Shown: positions 1 to 9,455, counted from the first letter of the stretch. The stretch is 64,000 nucleotides of DNA from Seohaeicola_A nanhaiensis (GCF_042654245.1 NZ_JBHSGI010000031.1:162171-226170), one strand, 5' to 3'. Numbers and translations: made by a program. Notes: generated from the sequence alone by a model not told the origin.

Positions 1-1509
1 CGGCCAGAAGGCGGCGGCGCAGTAGCGGTCGGGGCGGATCAGAAGAACCTGGCCCCGATGCGTCCGCAGGGGGCGCGCAGCGGCTTCCTCGGCCAGGACA
101 TGTCCGCCCCCGGTCCGGCCGGCAAGGGGCACGAGGCTGAGCGGCAATCCCAGAAAGCTGTCCCGCCCGATGGCCTTGGCGGCCTGAAACCCCGCCTCGC
201 CCTGCGCGATCAGGGCAAAGCCCGGCCCCAGCAGGTCGTCCAGCTTGCCCGCGCCCTCCGCGAGATCGGGCTGGGGGATCATCTCTCCGACCAGATCGGA
301 CTCGAATTCCGCGTGCCCGAGGCCGAGGAACAGGCCGTCGGCATAGCGCGGGCGCGGCTTGAAGCGCATCTGGATCAGATAGTCCTTCACTGCCGGAAAG
401 GGGTCGAGCGCCTGCATCAGCAGGTCGCGGAAGGCCACCTGCGAGGCGCCGGCGGGCATCACGATGTCACCCATCGCGACGGCAAGCTGGATCATGTCCC
501 AGGCCGGTTTGCGCCGCTCGGTCTCGTAGCTGTCGAGTATCGCCGGATCGGCCCCGGCCAGATGCGCCGCGATCTTCCAGGCGACGTTATGCGCATCGCG
601 CAGCCCCGCGTTCATCCCCTGCCCCGCGAAGGGCGGGGTCAGGTGGGCGGCGTCGCCCAGCAGCAGGATCCGTCCCTCGCGGAAGCGCTCGGCGATACGG
701 GCGTGGAAGGTATAGACCGTCTTGCGCAGTATCATCGCCTCGTCGTAGGGCCGGAACGGTTGCAGGAGGTCGGCCAGGAAAGCGGGTTCCAGCACCGCCG
801 CGCGCGTCTCGCCGGGCAGCAGCATGAATTCGTAGCGCCGCCCGCCGTTGGGGGCGGGGATCGAGACATGTGGCCGCGAGCTGGAACAGAAGAAGCGCGA
901 AAACGGCGCGCTGTCCGGGTCGTCCTTGGTATCCAGAACGATCCAGTCCTGCGCATAGGTCTCGCCGCTCATCGGGATGCCAAGCCGTTCGCGGATCGGC
1001 GAGCGGCCGCCGTCGCAGGCCGCGACCCACTGGGCCCGGATCACATGCGGCTGCCCGTCCGGCCCCGTGACATGCACCTCGGCGCCTGACGGACCCTGCC
1101 GCACGTCCGTTACATCCGACCCAAAGCGCAGGACGTCCGGCGCGCGCGTCACCAGCGCATCGCGCAGCGCGGTTTCGAATTGGGGCTGATAGATGAAGTT
1201 GCGCTTGGGAAAGCCGTAGGTGCGCGGGCCACGCCCGGTTTCGGCGAAACAGTGCCCGGCGTCATTGTAATAGCGCGACCCCTCGCCGGGCAGCGTTCCG
1301 GCGACATAGCTGCGGTCCAGCCCGAAGACCTGCAAGGTCCGCGCGCCTTCGTCGTCGAGCACGATGGCGCGTGGCAGGTTCATCGGCCCCGGCTCGCGCT
1401 CGAGCACGAGGCAGTCGACGCCCATCGTCACCAGCAGGTTCGCCAGCGTCAGACCGCAGGGTCCGGCGCCCACGATGACAACGGGCATCTCGGCGGGGTA
1501 GGTCTGCAT
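1..1509 (-). CDS. FAD-dependent aromatic-type monooxygenase (MhpA/PHBH-like), 3' end cut by window edge
   Basis: Class A flavoprotein hydroxylase that would use NAD(P)H and O2 to hydroxylate a phenolic substrate. 503 codons are visible with no stop. The N-terminus has the Rossmann motif GAGPCG (about residues 12-17), then a DG motif (ACDGGRSPIRE, about residue 165) and the FAD-ribityl GD motif (LLLGDAAHLTPPFAGQG, about residue 290). The start ATG at 1507-1509 follows GGAAGG on the minus strand. It diverges from a SnoaL-like gene and sits near pcaIJ, which fits aromatic catabolism. Closest family type is 3-(3-hydroxyphenyl)propionate hydroxylase, but the substrate is inferred only. Confidence 0.85.
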   Translation of the reverse strand, partial: MQTYPAEMPVVIVGAGPCGLTLANLLVTMGVDCLVLEREPGPMNLPRAIVLDDEGARTLQVFGLDRSYVAGTLPGEGSRYYNDAGHCFAETGRGPRTYGFPKRNFIYQPQFETALRDALVTRAPDVLRFGSDVTDVRQGPSGAEVHVTGPDGQPHVIRAQWVAACDGGRSPIRERLGIPMSGETYAQDWIVLDTKDDPDSAPFSRFFCSSSRPHVSIPAPNGGRRYEFMLLPGETRAAVLEPAFLADLLQPFRPYDEAMILRKTVYTFHARIAERFREGRILLLGDAAHLTPPFAGQGMNAGLRDAHNVAWKIAAHLAGADPAILDSYETERRKPAWDMIQLAVAMGDIVMPAGASQVAFRDLLMQALDPFPAVKDYLIQMRFKPRPRYADGLFLGLGHAEFESDLVGEMIPQPDLAEGAGKLDDLLGPGFALIAQGEAGFQAAKAIGRDSFLGLPLSLVPLAGRTGGGHVLAEEAAARPLRTHRGQVLLIRPDRYCAAAFWP

Positions 1510-1682
1510 GCGGCGGTCCTTCCGGTCTGGGGTCGCGTGATGGGATAGCGTTACACCGGCCCCGCCCCCAAGGGTCCACGGTTACGGCCTTGCTGTCCAC
1601 TCTGCGGACTGAGGCCGGGGCCACCGGGGACGGCGCGCTGTGCCAATGCTAGGACATCTCCACCGGGAAGAGGAGGATGCCC

Positions 1683-2279
1683 ATGAGCGCCGCGGACATG
1701 ATCGAGGTCGGGCAGCTGATGCAACGCTGGGGACTGGCGCGCGATCAGGGCCGCTGGGATGTGCTCGAGGCGTGCTATACCCCGGAGGGCGAGATGCATG
1801 TGACCTGGTATTCCGGCAGCGCGCGGGGATTTGTCGAGGCCAGCCGCAGGACCTTCAAGCAGGAGGGTCCGCGGACCAAGCACCTGATCGGCACACCGGT
1901 GATCGAGCTGAACGGAGACCGCGCCCTGGCCGAGACCACAATCCAGATCCTGGGCCGCGCGGTGATCTCGGGCGTCGCGGTCGACAATCTGTCCTATGCG
2001 CGTTTCATCGACCGGCTGGTCCGCCATGACGGCGCGTGGCGCATCGCCCGGCGGGTGGCGGTCTACGAGAAGGACCGTTTCGATCCGGTGATCCCCGGCC
2101 CCGATTTCGACCGGTTGATGGCCGAGACCGATTTCTCGGCGGTGCCCGAGGCCTATCGGTTCATCGGTCACCGCCTGCTCGACATGGGCAAGGCGCTCGT
2201 GCCCGGGATCCTGACCGATGGCAGCCCCGCCGCAGAGGCCTATCGCGCCGAAAGCGAGGCCTGGCTGGCGACGGACTGA
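1683..2279 (+). CDS. SnoaL-like / NTF2-fold protein
   Basis: About 198 residues. The N-terminal part (MIEVGQLMQRWGLARDQGRW, then DVLEACYTPEGEMHVTWYSG) is the usual opening of SnoaL_4-type NTF2 folds, which include ring-hydroxylating dioxygenase beta subunits and small isomerases or hydrolases. No partner alpha subunit lies beside it. Two start codons are possible, at 1677 and 1683. AGGAGG directly abuts the first, so the second, six bases downstream of the Shine-Dalgarno, is preferred. It diverges from the FAD monooxygenase across 173 bases and could act on the same pathway. The exact function is unknown. Confidence 0.75.
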   Translation: MSAADMIEVGQLMQRWGLARDQGRWDVLEACYTPEGEMHVTWYSGSARGFVEASRRTFKQEGPRTKHLIGTPVIELNGDRALAETTIQILGRAVISGVAVDNLSYARFIDRLVRHDGAWRIARRVAVYEKDRFDPVIPGPDFDRLMAETDFSAVPEAYRFIGHRLLDMGKALVPGILTDGSPAAEAYRAESEAWLATD

Positions 2280-2330
2280 CCCCGGGACCATGCCATCCAA
2301 CCTCGATATGCGTGCAAAATCGCTATACAG

Positions 2331-2359
2331 CCGGGCCTGCTCTTCCTAAACAGGCCCGG
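2331..2359. terminator. Perfect 9-bp stem-loop between snoaL-like gene and pcaI
   Basis: CCGGGCCTG at 2331-2339 pairs perfectly with CAGGCCCGG at 2351-2359 across an 11-base loop. No T-run follows on the plus strand, so it may be a weak or factor-dependent terminator, or a transcript-processing stem, rather than a classical intrinsic terminator. Confidence 0.5.
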
Positions 2360-2387
2360 AGCGCAGCAGTCAGAAAAGGCGGTATTC

Positions 2388-3107
2388 TTGGACAAGACTC
2401 TTTCCTCGCCCGCAGAGGCCGTTGCCGGGATCGAAAGCGGCGCCACGGTGATGATCGGCGGTTTCGGCGGATCCGGCGCACCGATCGAGCTGATTCACGC
2501 GCTGATCGCGCGCTTTCGCGAGACCGGCGCGCCGGGCGACCTTACGATCGTCAACAACAATGCAGGCAACGGCAGCATCGGCATCGCCGCGATGATCAAG
2601 GCGGGCATGGTGCGCAAGATGATCTGTTCCTTCCCGCGCTCGTCCAACGCCGAGGCCTTCAACGAGAAATACCTCGCGGGGGACATCGAGCTTGAGCTGG
2701 TCCCGCAGGGCACCCTCGCCGAGCGCATCCGCGCCGGCGGTGCCGGCATCCCGGCCTTTTATACCCCGGCCTCGGTCGGCACCGAACTGGCCGAGGGCAA
2801 GCCGGTCGAGACCTTCGAGGGCCGGCAATACGTCCGCGAACGCTGGCTGAAGGCCGATGTCGCGCTGATCAAGGGGCAGACCGGGGACCGGATGGGCAAT
2901 CTGACCTACCGGCTGGCGGGGCGGAACTTCAACCCGCTGATGGCGATGGCCGCCAGGCGCACCATCGCGCAGGTCAGCCAAATCGTCGAACCGGGCGGGA
3001 TCGACCCCGAAACGGTGGTCACCCCCGGGATCTTCGTGGACAGCCTTGTCGAGGTGTCCGACCCACAACAGGAAGAAGTGCTCGTGCGCTCGGGAGCGGT
3101 AGCCTGA
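2388..3107 (+). CDS. pcaI: 3-oxoadipate CoA-transferase subunit A
   Basis: 239 residues, a normal length for subunit A of class I CoA-transferases. The glycine-rich CoA-binding segment GGFGGSGAP lies near residue 25, and the phosphate-contacting part INNNAGNG-type (VNNNAGNGSIG) follows. With PcaJ it would move CoA from succinyl-CoA to 3-oxoadipate in the last steps of the beta-ketoadipate pathway. The only start giving the usual N-terminus (LDKTLSS) is TTG at 2388, preceded by AAAGGCGG. Its stop overlaps the pcaJ start by one base (TGATG), so the subunits are translationally coupled. A related 3-oxoacid substrate such as acetoacetate is possible. Confidence 0.88.
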   Translation: MDKTLSSPAEAVAGIESGATVMIGGFGGSGAPIELIHALIARFRETGAPGDLTIVNNNAGNGSIGIAAMIKAGMVRKMICSFPRSSNAEAFNEKYLAGDIELELVPQGTLAERIRAGGAGIPAFYTPASVGTELAEGKPVETFEGRQYVRERWLKADVALIKGQTGDRMGNLTYRLAGRNFNPLMAMAARRTIAQVSQIVEPGGIDPETVVTPGIFVDSLVEVSDPQQEEVLVRSGAVA

Positions 3108-3784
3108 TGTCCCTGACCAAACTGTCCAACGCCCAGATCGCCTGGCGCGCCGCCCAGGATATCGAGGATGGCGCCTATGTGAACCTCGGGATCGGCTTTC
3201 CCGAGATGATCGCCAAGTTCCAGCCAGAGGGACGGGAGGTGATCTATCACACCGAGAACGGGATTCTTGGATTCGGTCCCGAACCGGCCCCCGGCGCGGA
3301 AGACTGGGATCTGATCAACGCCGGCAAGAAGGCGGTCACCCTCAACCCCGGTGCGGCCTTCTTTCACCATGCCGACAGCTTTGCCATGGTGCGCGGCGGG
3401 CATCTCGATCTGGCCGTCCTCGGCGCCTTCCAGGTGGCGCAGAACGGCGATCTGGCCAACTGGCGCGCGGGGTCCAAGGGTGTTCCGGCCGTGGGTGGCG
3501 CGATGGACCTTGTGCATGGCGCCAAGCGTGTCGCAGTGGTGACCGACCACGTCACCAAGGACGGCAAGCCGAAGCTCGTGGAGCGCTGCAGCTTTCCGCT
3601 GACCGGGCTGGGCTGCGTGACGCGCGTCTATACCTCGCTGGCCGTCGTCGACATCGGCGAGGACCGGTTCATCCTGCGCGAGAAGCTGCCCGGCATGTCC
3701 TTTGACGAATTGCAGGCCGTCACCGGCGCCCCGCTGACGGTCGATCGCACACTCGCCGACCTGATCGTGCCGGATCTGGACTGA
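3107..3784 (+). CDS. pcaJ: 3-oxoadipate CoA-transferase subunit B
   Basis: 225 residues, full length. The catalytic glutamate of class I CoA-transferases is visible in HTENGILG (Glu50), preceded by the VNLGIGFPE motif (about residue 25). The later GAAFFHHADSFAMVRGGH block is typical of subunit B. It forms the heteromer with PcaI and carries the glutamyl-CoA thioester intermediate. It starts inside the pcaI stop codon. It ends nine bases before a converging gene, so the operon is limited to pcaIJ unless the upstream SnoaL-like gene reads through. Confidence 0.9.
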   Translation: MSLTKLSNAQIAWRAAQDIEDGAYVNLGIGFPEMIAKFQPEGREVIYHTENGILGFGPEPAPGAEDWDLINAGKKAVTLNPGAAFFHHADSFAMVRGGHLDLAVLGAFQVAQNGDLANWRAGSKGVPAVGGAMDLVHGAKRVAVVTDHVTKDGKPKLVERCSFPLTGLGCVTRVYTSLAVVDIGEDRFILREKLPGMSFDELQAVTGAPLTVDRTLADLIVPDLD

Positions 3785-3793
3785 CGACCGGCC

Positions 3794-4846
3794 TCAGGCT
3801 CTGCCGCCAAGCGCGGCGACCACCGCTGCCGTGATCTCGACGGTGGAGTTCCGGCCGGGACGCGTGCCGATGCCCTGCCGGGTCGCCCCCTCGATGGCCG
3901 AGAGCACATCGGCAGCGGCCCCGGTCTCGCCGAGGTGGTCCAGCATCTGGGCGCCCGACCAGATTGCCGCAATCGGATTGGCGATATTCTTGCCCGCGAT
4001 ATCCGGGGCCGATCCGTGCACCGGTTCGAACATCGACGGCGCGCTGCGGTCGGGGCAGATATTGGCAGAAGCGGCAAAGCCGAGGCCGCCCTGTATCGCC
4101 GCCCCGAGATCGGTCAGGATGTCGCCGAACAGGTTCGATGCGACCACCACGTCGAGATCCTGCGGGTTCATGACCATCTTGGCTGCCATCGCGTCGATAT
4201 GCATATGGCTGACCGTCACATCCGGATAGTCGGCGGCCAGTTCGCGTGTGATCTCGTCCCAGAACACCATCGAATATTTCTGAGCGTTCGACTTGGTGAC
4301 CGACGTGAGATGCCGCCGCCGCGCCCGGGCCTGCTCGAAGCCAAAGCGCAGGATGCGTTCCACCCCCTCCCGCGTGAAGATCGACGTTTCCACCGCCACT
4401 TCATTGTCGCGGCCCTGATGCACCCGCCCGCCCGCGCCGGAGTATTCACCTTCGGTGTTCTCGCGGATGCACAGGATGTCAAAGCCTTCCGCCTTAAGCG
4501 GTCCCTCCACCCCGGCCAGCAAACGATGCGGGCGGATATTGGCATATTGGTTGAAGGCCTTGCGGATCGGCAGCAACAGCCCGTGCAACGACACGGCGTC
4601 GGGCACCGTCGCAGGCCAGCCCACCGCCCCCAGGAAGATGGCATCGAAAGGCCGCAGGGTTTCGATGCCATCCTCGGGCATCATCGCGCCGGTCTTGAGG
4701 TAATGGTCGCAGGACCAGGGAAAGCGTTGCGTTTCAAGGGCGAAGCGATGCCGGCCGGCGGCCGCATTCATGACCACCATGGCCGCGTCGATGACGTCGA
4801 TGCCGATGCCGTCTCCGGGGATCAGGGCGATTTGATATGTGTTCAT
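3794..4846 (-). CDS. dmlA: D-malate / tartrate dehydrogenase (decarboxylating), DmlA/TtuC family
   Basis: 350 residues of the isocitrate/isopropylmalate dehydrogenase fold. The NAD-site opening IALIPGDGIG, the substrate-loop FLGAVGWPATVPD, RENTEGEYSGAGGRV, and the metal/cofactor blocks SNLFGDILTDLG and FEPVHGSAPDIAGKNIANP match the D-malate/tartrate branch rather than IDH or LeuB. It oxidatively decarboxylates D-malate to pyruvate or acts on tartrate. The start chosen is ATG 4844-4846 with AAGGAAG five to six bases upstream; an upstream ATG would add six residues. It is last in a minus-strand run that begins with the oxidoreductases and aminotransferase to its right. Confidence 0.85.
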   Translation of the reverse strand: MNTYQIALIPGDGIGIDVIDAAMVVMNAAAGRHRFALETQRFPWSCDHYLKTGAMMPEDGIETLRPFDAIFLGAVGWPATVPDAVSLHGLLLPIRKAFNQYANIRPHRLLAGVEGPLKAEGFDILCIRENTEGEYSGAGGRVHQGRDNEVAVETSIFTREGVERILRFGFEQARARRRHLTSVTKSNAQKYSMVFWDEITRELAADYPDVTVSHMHIDAMAAKMVMNPQDLDVVVASNLFGDILTDLGAAIQGGLGFAASANICPDRSAPSMFEPVHGSAPDIAGKNIANPIAAIWSGAQMLDHLGETGAAADVLSAIEGATRQGIGTRPGRNSTVEITAAVVAALGGRA

Positions 4847-4890
4847 GTCAGCTTCCTTTGTCATGACGGATCGATCGGTAGCGATCTGGT

Positions 4891-6216
4891 TCAGAATTTC
4901 GAGACCTTGCCCCACTGGGACGTCCCGAACCGGGCCAGACGGTATTGCGCCGTCTCGGCGATGGGGGTCCGTCCAAGTACCAGGTCGGCCACCAGATGGC
5001 CCACGCCCGGCCCGATGCCGAACCCGTGTCCGGACAGGCCGGAGGCCAGGGTCAGACCGGGAATGCCGATGTCGTTGTCAATTACCGGCACGCCGTCGGG
5101 GGTGCTGTCGATGTAGCCCGCCCAGCTTGCCTGAAGGGGTATGGCCTGAAGGTCGGGGAACATGCGGCGCGCGCGGGCCAGCGTGTCGTTCACGATGGCC
5201 TGCGAGGGTCGCGGGTCGAGAATCCGCACGCGCTCCATCGGCGTCTCGCGATCCAGGTCCCAGGTCGCCATGGTCTCGAAGCCTGATTTCCAGGCCTGCA
5301 CGCCGCCGGGGACCAGCGACCGCCAGCGTCTGGCGAACATCGGCAGGAAATGCCGGCCGTTGCGGATCATGCGCGGCGTCGGGTCGACACAGCCCTTCCC
5401 CGAGATCGCCAGCGTATAGCCGCCATCGCCCCGGCGGGTCGCGGTCACGGTTGCGGTATGCAGGGCCGGCGGCAGCCCCTTGGCGCCCGGCGCCACAGAC
5501 AGGATCGAACTGCGTATCGAGGCCTGCGGAAAGAAGATACCCGACTGGTGCAGGAAACTCCCCGACCAGGCGCCGCCCGCCATCACGACCTGCGGCGTCC
5601 GGATGACCCCGCGTTCGGTGACCACGGCCGAGACCGCCCCCGCCTGGGTTTCGATCCCGCGCGCGGCGCATCTCTGGATGACCACGCCGCCATGCCGCTC
5701 CACGCCCTGCGCGATCAGCGGCGCCGCGCTGGCGGGGTCGGCGATGCCATCGGTCGGCGACCAGACGCCGCCGGCCCAGGCTTTCCCCGTGACAGCGCCC
5801 CGTTCCGTGGCTTCGGCCGCGCTCAGCATACGGGTGTCCACACCCTCGCCCCGAGCGAACCGGCCCCAGGCCGCCCAACCCTCGATCTCGGCGGGGTTGT
5901 CGGAGAGATAGAGCAGCCCGCAGCGGCGAAAGCCGAGGCCGGGGCCAATGTCCTGCATCATCTCGTCCCAGAGCGCCAGGCTGCGGGTCGAGAGCGGCAG
6001 TTCGCGCGCGTCGCGGTTCTGTTGGCGGCACCAGCCCCAGTTCCGGCTGGACTGCTCGGCCCCGACAAGGCCCTTTTCCAGCAGGGCGACCTTCAGGCCG
6101 GATCGCGCGAGCCAATAGGCCGTGCAGACGCCGACGATTCCGGCGCCGATCACCACGCAGTCGGCGGTATCGGGAAGGTCCTCGGTCGTGGTTATTTTCT
6201 TCAGCGGCGCTGGCAT
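4891..6216 (-). CDS. DAO-type FAD-dependent oxidoreductase
   Basis: 441 residues. The FAD-binding VIGAGIVGVCTAYWLARSG motif lies at about residues 22-40. SSRNWGWCRQQNRD follows, a signature of a DadA/glycine-oxidase-like subgroup seen in Rhodobacteraceae. The C-terminus has the second FAD contact GLSGHGFGIGPGVG. It likely oxidises an amino acid or secondary amine. It is the first of three DAO-family enzymes within 10 kb and is co-directional with a D-malate dehydrogenase, a 2-hydroxyacid dehydrogenase and an aminotransferase. The substrate is not predictable. Confidence 0.83.
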   Translation of the reverse strand: MPAPLKKITTTEDLPDTADCVVIGAGIVGVCTAYWLARSGLKVALLEKGLVGAEQSSRNWGWCRQQNRDARELPLSTRSLALWDEMMQDIGPGLGFRRCGLLYLSDNPAEIEGWAAWGRFARGEGVDTRMLSAAEATERGAVTGKAWAGGVWSPTDGIADPASAAPLIAQGVERHGGVVIQRCAARGIETQAGAVSAVVTERGVIRTPQVVMAGGAWSGSFLHQSGIFFPQASIRSSILSVAPGAKGLPPALHTATVTATRRGDGGYTLAISGKGCVDPTPRMIRNGRHFLPMFARRWRSLVPGGVQAWKSGFETMATWDLDRETPMERVRILDPRPSQAIVNDTLARARRMFPDLQAIPLQASWAGYIDSTPDGVPVIDNDIGIPGLTLASGLSGHGFGIGPGVGHLVADLVLGRTPIAETAQYRLARFGTSQWGKVSKF

Positions 6217-6304
6217 CGTGGTCTCCGCAGGTGCGCAATCGGGCGCATTGGTGGCCGGGTGGTCCCGGAAATCGCGGCACTGAATCAGGCGCCGCGACCC
6301 GCGC

Positions 6305-7216
6305 TCAATACCCTCGGCCCGGATCGACGCGCCCCGGCAATGGGCGGTTCTCGCGCGTTGCCCGGATCACCGAGAGTGCATGAAGCGCCCCGGTCCGGTG
6401 ATCCGTTTCCGCCGCCACATGTGGGGTGATGATCACGCGCGGATCGCGCCAGGCCCAGTGATCGGCCGGCAATGGTTCGGGGTTGGTCACGTCCAGCATC
6501 GCGGAGCGCAGCGCGCCCCGGTCCAGCGCGGCGCGCATCGCGTCCATGTCCAGCTGCGCCCCGCGCCCGGCATGAACCAGCGCCGCGCCCGCGGGCAGTC
6601 TGGCGAAGAGGTCGGCGTTCAGGATACCGCGCGTCTGGTCGGTCAGTGGCAGCAGACAGACGAGAATGTCGCTCTGCGCCAGGAAGTCATCGGTCCCCGA
6701 GGCGTCGAACACCGGAACGCCCGCCGCCGCACGGCCCGAACGCGACCAGCCGCTGACCCTGAACCCCAGCGCGCCGAGGGTTTCCGCCGCCAGCGTGCCG
6801 ATCCGGCCCATCCCCATGATCCCCACGCGCGCGGTTCGGGCATGGACGGTCTCCTGCGCCTTCCACAGACCCTGCTCGGCCTGCGCCAGATAGTCCTTCA
6901 TCCGGCGGTGCAGCATCAGCGTGGCCATCACCACCCAGTCGCGCACCATCTCCTCGATCCCAGGATCGAGCGTGCGCACCAGTTCCACGCCCTGGGGCAT
7001 GGGCGGCATCTGGTCCACCCCCGCGCCGGCGCTGATCACGACGCGCAGGTTGGGGTAGCGGCGCAAATCCTTCGGTGGCATCCAGCACAAGAGATGGGTG
7101 ATCGCTGCGGGATCGGTTACCGCCTCTTCGCCGATGACAAGCGCTTCGCCCGCCTCGGCGAAGACCTCGGCCCAGACGGCCGCGCGTTCGGGTTTGGACA
7201 AGAACAGCAGGGCCAT
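6305..7216 (-). CDS. D-isomer 2-hydroxyacid dehydrogenase, glyoxylate/hydroxypyruvate reductase A type
   Basis: 303 residues, typical of the GhrA subgroup. NAD-binding GIMGMGRIGTLAAE is present, with the catalytic arginine in HAGRGAQLD, glutamate in NPEPLPADH and histidine in ITPHVAAETD. It would reduce glyoxylate or hydroxypyruvate, or oxidise the matching hydroxyacid, in the cytoplasm. The start ATG (7214-7216) overlaps the stop of the aminotransferase by one base, so the two are translationally coupled and probably work on the same carbon skeleton, such as an oxoacid produced by transamination. Confidence 0.85.
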   Translation of the reverse strand: MALLFLSKPERAAVWAEVFAEAGEALVIGEEAVTDPAAITHLLCWMPPKDLRRYPNLRVVISAGAGVDQMPPMPQGVELVRTLDPGIEEMVRDWVVMATLMLHRRMKDYLAQAEQGLWKAQETVHARTARVGIMGMGRIGTLAAETLGALGFRVSGWSRSGRAAAGVPVFDASGTDDFLAQSDILVCLLPLTDQTRGILNADLFARLPAGAALVHAGRGAQLDMDAMRAALDRGALRSAMLDVTNPEPLPADHWAWRDPRVIITPHVAAETDHRTGALHALSVIRATRENRPLPGRVDPGRGY

Positions 7217-8589
7217 CAGCGCACCACACCGCGCAGTTCCGGATCGTCGAGCGTGAGATCCAGAACCCGGCGGGTTCGGGCCACGATCTCGTCGATCTCT
7301 GCCTCGGTACAGCAGAGCGGCGGCGCATAGCCGAAAATGCCCTGGGCGAAGGACCGGATCACCAGCCCCTGCTCCCACGCGCGGTCGAAGAGCCGCGTGG
7401 CGGGCTGCATGTCGGCCGGCAGCGGCGTTTTTTTCGCCTTGTCGGTGACGAGTTCCAACGCCGCCAGCATCCCGCGCCCGCGCACATCGCCGACCAGCGG
7501 ATGATCGCGCAATGTCTCGAGCCCGGCCATCAGCCGTTTCCCGGCGCGGATGCCGTTTTCGAATATGCCGCCCTCGTAGAGCGCCAGCACCTCCAACGCC
7601 ACGGCGGCCGAGACCGGATGCGCCGAATAGGTAAACCCGTGGCCGATTGCCCGGGCGCCGGCCCCTTCGGCGATGACCTGGTAGACGTGATCCGACATCA
7701 GCACCGCCCCCATCGGCACATAGCCCGAGGTCAACCCCTTGGCGCAGGTCAGCAGGTCGGGCACGATGCCTTCATCGGCGCAGGCAAAGATCGGCCCGGT
7801 GCGGCCAAATCCGGTGATGACCTCGTCGGCGATGAAGAGGATGCCCAGCTCGGCACAGAGATCGCGCATGGCCTTGAGCCAGCCGGGTGGCGGAACCAGC
7901 ACGCCGCCTGACCCCTGAATCGGCTCGACATAGAAGGCCGCCACACGGTCGGCGCCGATCTCGTCCACCTTGGCGCGCAGCTCGGCCACCGAAGCGGCGA
8001 TGACCGCCTGCGGGTCGTCGCCCAGCGGATTGCGGTAGAGGTAATGCGACGAGATCTTGTGCTGCCAGGCGTAGGGGACGCCGAATCCGTCATGAAAGCC
8101 CGGCAGCGCGGTCAGGCCCGCTCCCATCGTGGTTGACCCGTGATAGCCCTGCTCCACCGAGATGAACTGGTCGCGGTCGGCCTGCCCCCGGGCGTGCCAG
8201 TAATACCGGACGAACCGGATCGTACTGTCCACCGCATCGGAGCCGCCCAGGGTGAAATAGACGTGGTTCAGATCGCCCGGAGCCCGCTCGGCCAGCGCGG
8301 CGGCCAGACGGATCGGCGGCTCGGATCCCAGATCGAAATAGCCCGTGGCATAGGGCAGCCGGCGCATCTGTTCGGCCGCCGCCTCGACGATGCTTTCGTG
8401 ACCGTATCCGGCGTTCACGCACCACAGGCCCGCGAAGCCGTCCAGCAGCTCGCGCCCGGTGTCGTCGGTCAGGGTCGCACCCTTGGCCGACCTCAGAACG
8501 CGGACGCCGCGCGCCTCGTGGCCCCGGAATGACGAGACCGGGTGAATGAGGTGCTGGCGATCCAGCTCGTGCAGAGAGTTGGTCAACAT
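7216..8589 (-). CDS. Class III (omega) aminotransferase
   Basis: 457 residues, normal for PLP fold-type I class III enzymes. FIADEVITGFGRTG holds the PLP-contacting aspartate, and the Schiff-base lysine is in CAKGLTSGYVPMGA. The family transfers amino groups from omega-amino acids or diamines to pyruvate or 2-oxoglutarate. ATG 8587-8589 gives the usual N-terminus (MLTNSLHELDRQHLIHP); an ATG at 8601 adds four residues. The stop overlaps the start of the hydroxyacid dehydrogenase, and the upstream neighbour is a GNAT protein 17 bases away, so all are one operon. Confidence 0.87.
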   Translation of the reverse strand: MLTNSLHELDRQHLIHPVSSFRGHEARGVRVLRSAKGATLTDDTGRELLDGFAGLWCVNAGYGHESIVEAAAEQMRRLPYATGYFDLGSEPPIRLAAALAERAPGDLNHVYFTLGGSDAVDSTIRFVRYYWHARGQADRDQFISVEQGYHGSTTMGAGLTALPGFHDGFGVPYAWQHKISSHYLYRNPLGDDPQAVIAASVAELRAKVDEIGADRVAAFYVEPIQGSGGVLVPPPGWLKAMRDLCAELGILFIADEVITGFGRTGPIFACADEGIVPDLLTCAKGLTSGYVPMGAVLMSDHVYQVIAEGAGARAIGHGFTYSAHPVSAAVALEVLALYEGGIFENGIRAGKRLMAGLETLRDHPLVGDVRGRGMLAALELVTDKAKKTPLPADMQPATRLFDRAWEQGLVIRSFAQGIFGYAPPLCCTEAEIDEIVARTRRVLDLTLDDPELRGVVR

Positions 8590-8606
8590 GATCTGTCCCA
8601 TTCGAA

Positions 8607-9455
8607 TTAACCAAGTGCCTGCGACACAAGCCCGAAGGTCTTGAAGTCCGAGGGCGCGCGGTCTTTCGCGCCTCGATTCATGGCGGTGCTGACGCCCGCA
8701 AGCGCCAGTCCCAGCCGCGTTGCAGTCTCGCCGAGCCCTGCGTCGCCCGGCAGGTCGACGCGCATATGCTGCCCGGCGCAGCGGTGTGCGGCCTCGGCCA
8801 TCAGCGCCGCTGCATGGGCCGCGTCCCGCGCGACAACCGGCCCAAGCACCCGCCCCTGCCCGAAATCGCGCAGCAAGGCGAACCCGCCGTCGTCGCTGCG
8901 CAGCACTTCGCCGCGCGCGGCGATCGTCGCCAGCAAACCGGCCCGCGACATCCCCGAAGCCTGCTGATCCAGCGCCGCCAGCGCGGGCACATCCTGCGCG
9001 TCGCCGGTCCGTATCGGCAACTCGGGCCGCGCATCCTGCGCGGTGCCCTGGTGTTTGCGCACCTCTCCGCAAGGCAGGAACCCCAGTTTTTCATACAAAG
9101 GCCGTCCGTCTTCGGTGGCGACCAGCCGCAATTCGCGCGCCCCGCCAAGGGGAATGACCCGGTCCATCAGCGCCCGACCCAACCCGCGCCCGCGCATTCG
9201 AGCGTCGACGATGATCATGTTGATCATTGCCACGTCGCCGAGGAGCGAGCACAGCGCTGTCCCCACCACATCGTCACCGAGCAGCGCCACGACCCCTTCG
9301 GAGACCGACCGCGTGAGCTGCCAGTCGTCGGCGCGATGGGGCCACCCGGCCTGGGCGGACAGGCGCAGCGCGCCGTGCAGGTGAGCGTCCTCGAAGGGGA
9401 CGATCCGGATATCGTCGTCGGGCTGCGTGGCCGGGCGGGGACGTGGGGCAGTCAT
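8607..9455 (-). CDS. Tandem GNAT-fold N-acetyltransferase, paralogue 1
   Basis: 282 residues. The N-terminal half is a canonical GNAT domain: the acetyl-CoA loop is DARMRGRGLGRALMD (about residues 85-100), followed by LYEKLGFLPCG. The C-terminal half resembles a second, degenerate acetyltransferase fold, as in two-domain GNATs. It is paralogous to the protein at 12132-13082: both open with an HALR/HALT...WPHRA.D block and end in a similar C-terminal domain. Start ATG 9453-9455; an in-frame upstream start would add 18 residues. It is first in the minus-strand aminotransferase operon. The acceptor is unknown, possibly an amine or amino acid. Confidence 0.78.
   Translation of the reverse strand: MTAPRPRPATQPDDDIRIVPFEDAHLHGALRLSAQAGWPHRADDWQLTRSVSEGVVALLGDDVVGTALCSLLGDVAMINMIIVDARMRGRGLGRALMDRVIPLGGARELRLVATEDGRPLYEKLGFLPCGEVRKHQGTAQDARPELPIRTGDAQDVPALAALDQQASGMSRAGLLATIAARGEVLRSDDGGFALLRDFGQGRVLGPVVARDAAHAAALMAEAAHRCAGQHMRVDLPGDAGLGETATRLGLALAGVSTAMNRGAKDRAPSDFKTFGLVSQALG

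Noticed and set aside
3935..5116. 393-codon plus-strand open frame
   Set aside because: Antisense to the D-malate dehydrogenase, with low-complexity Arg/His composition.
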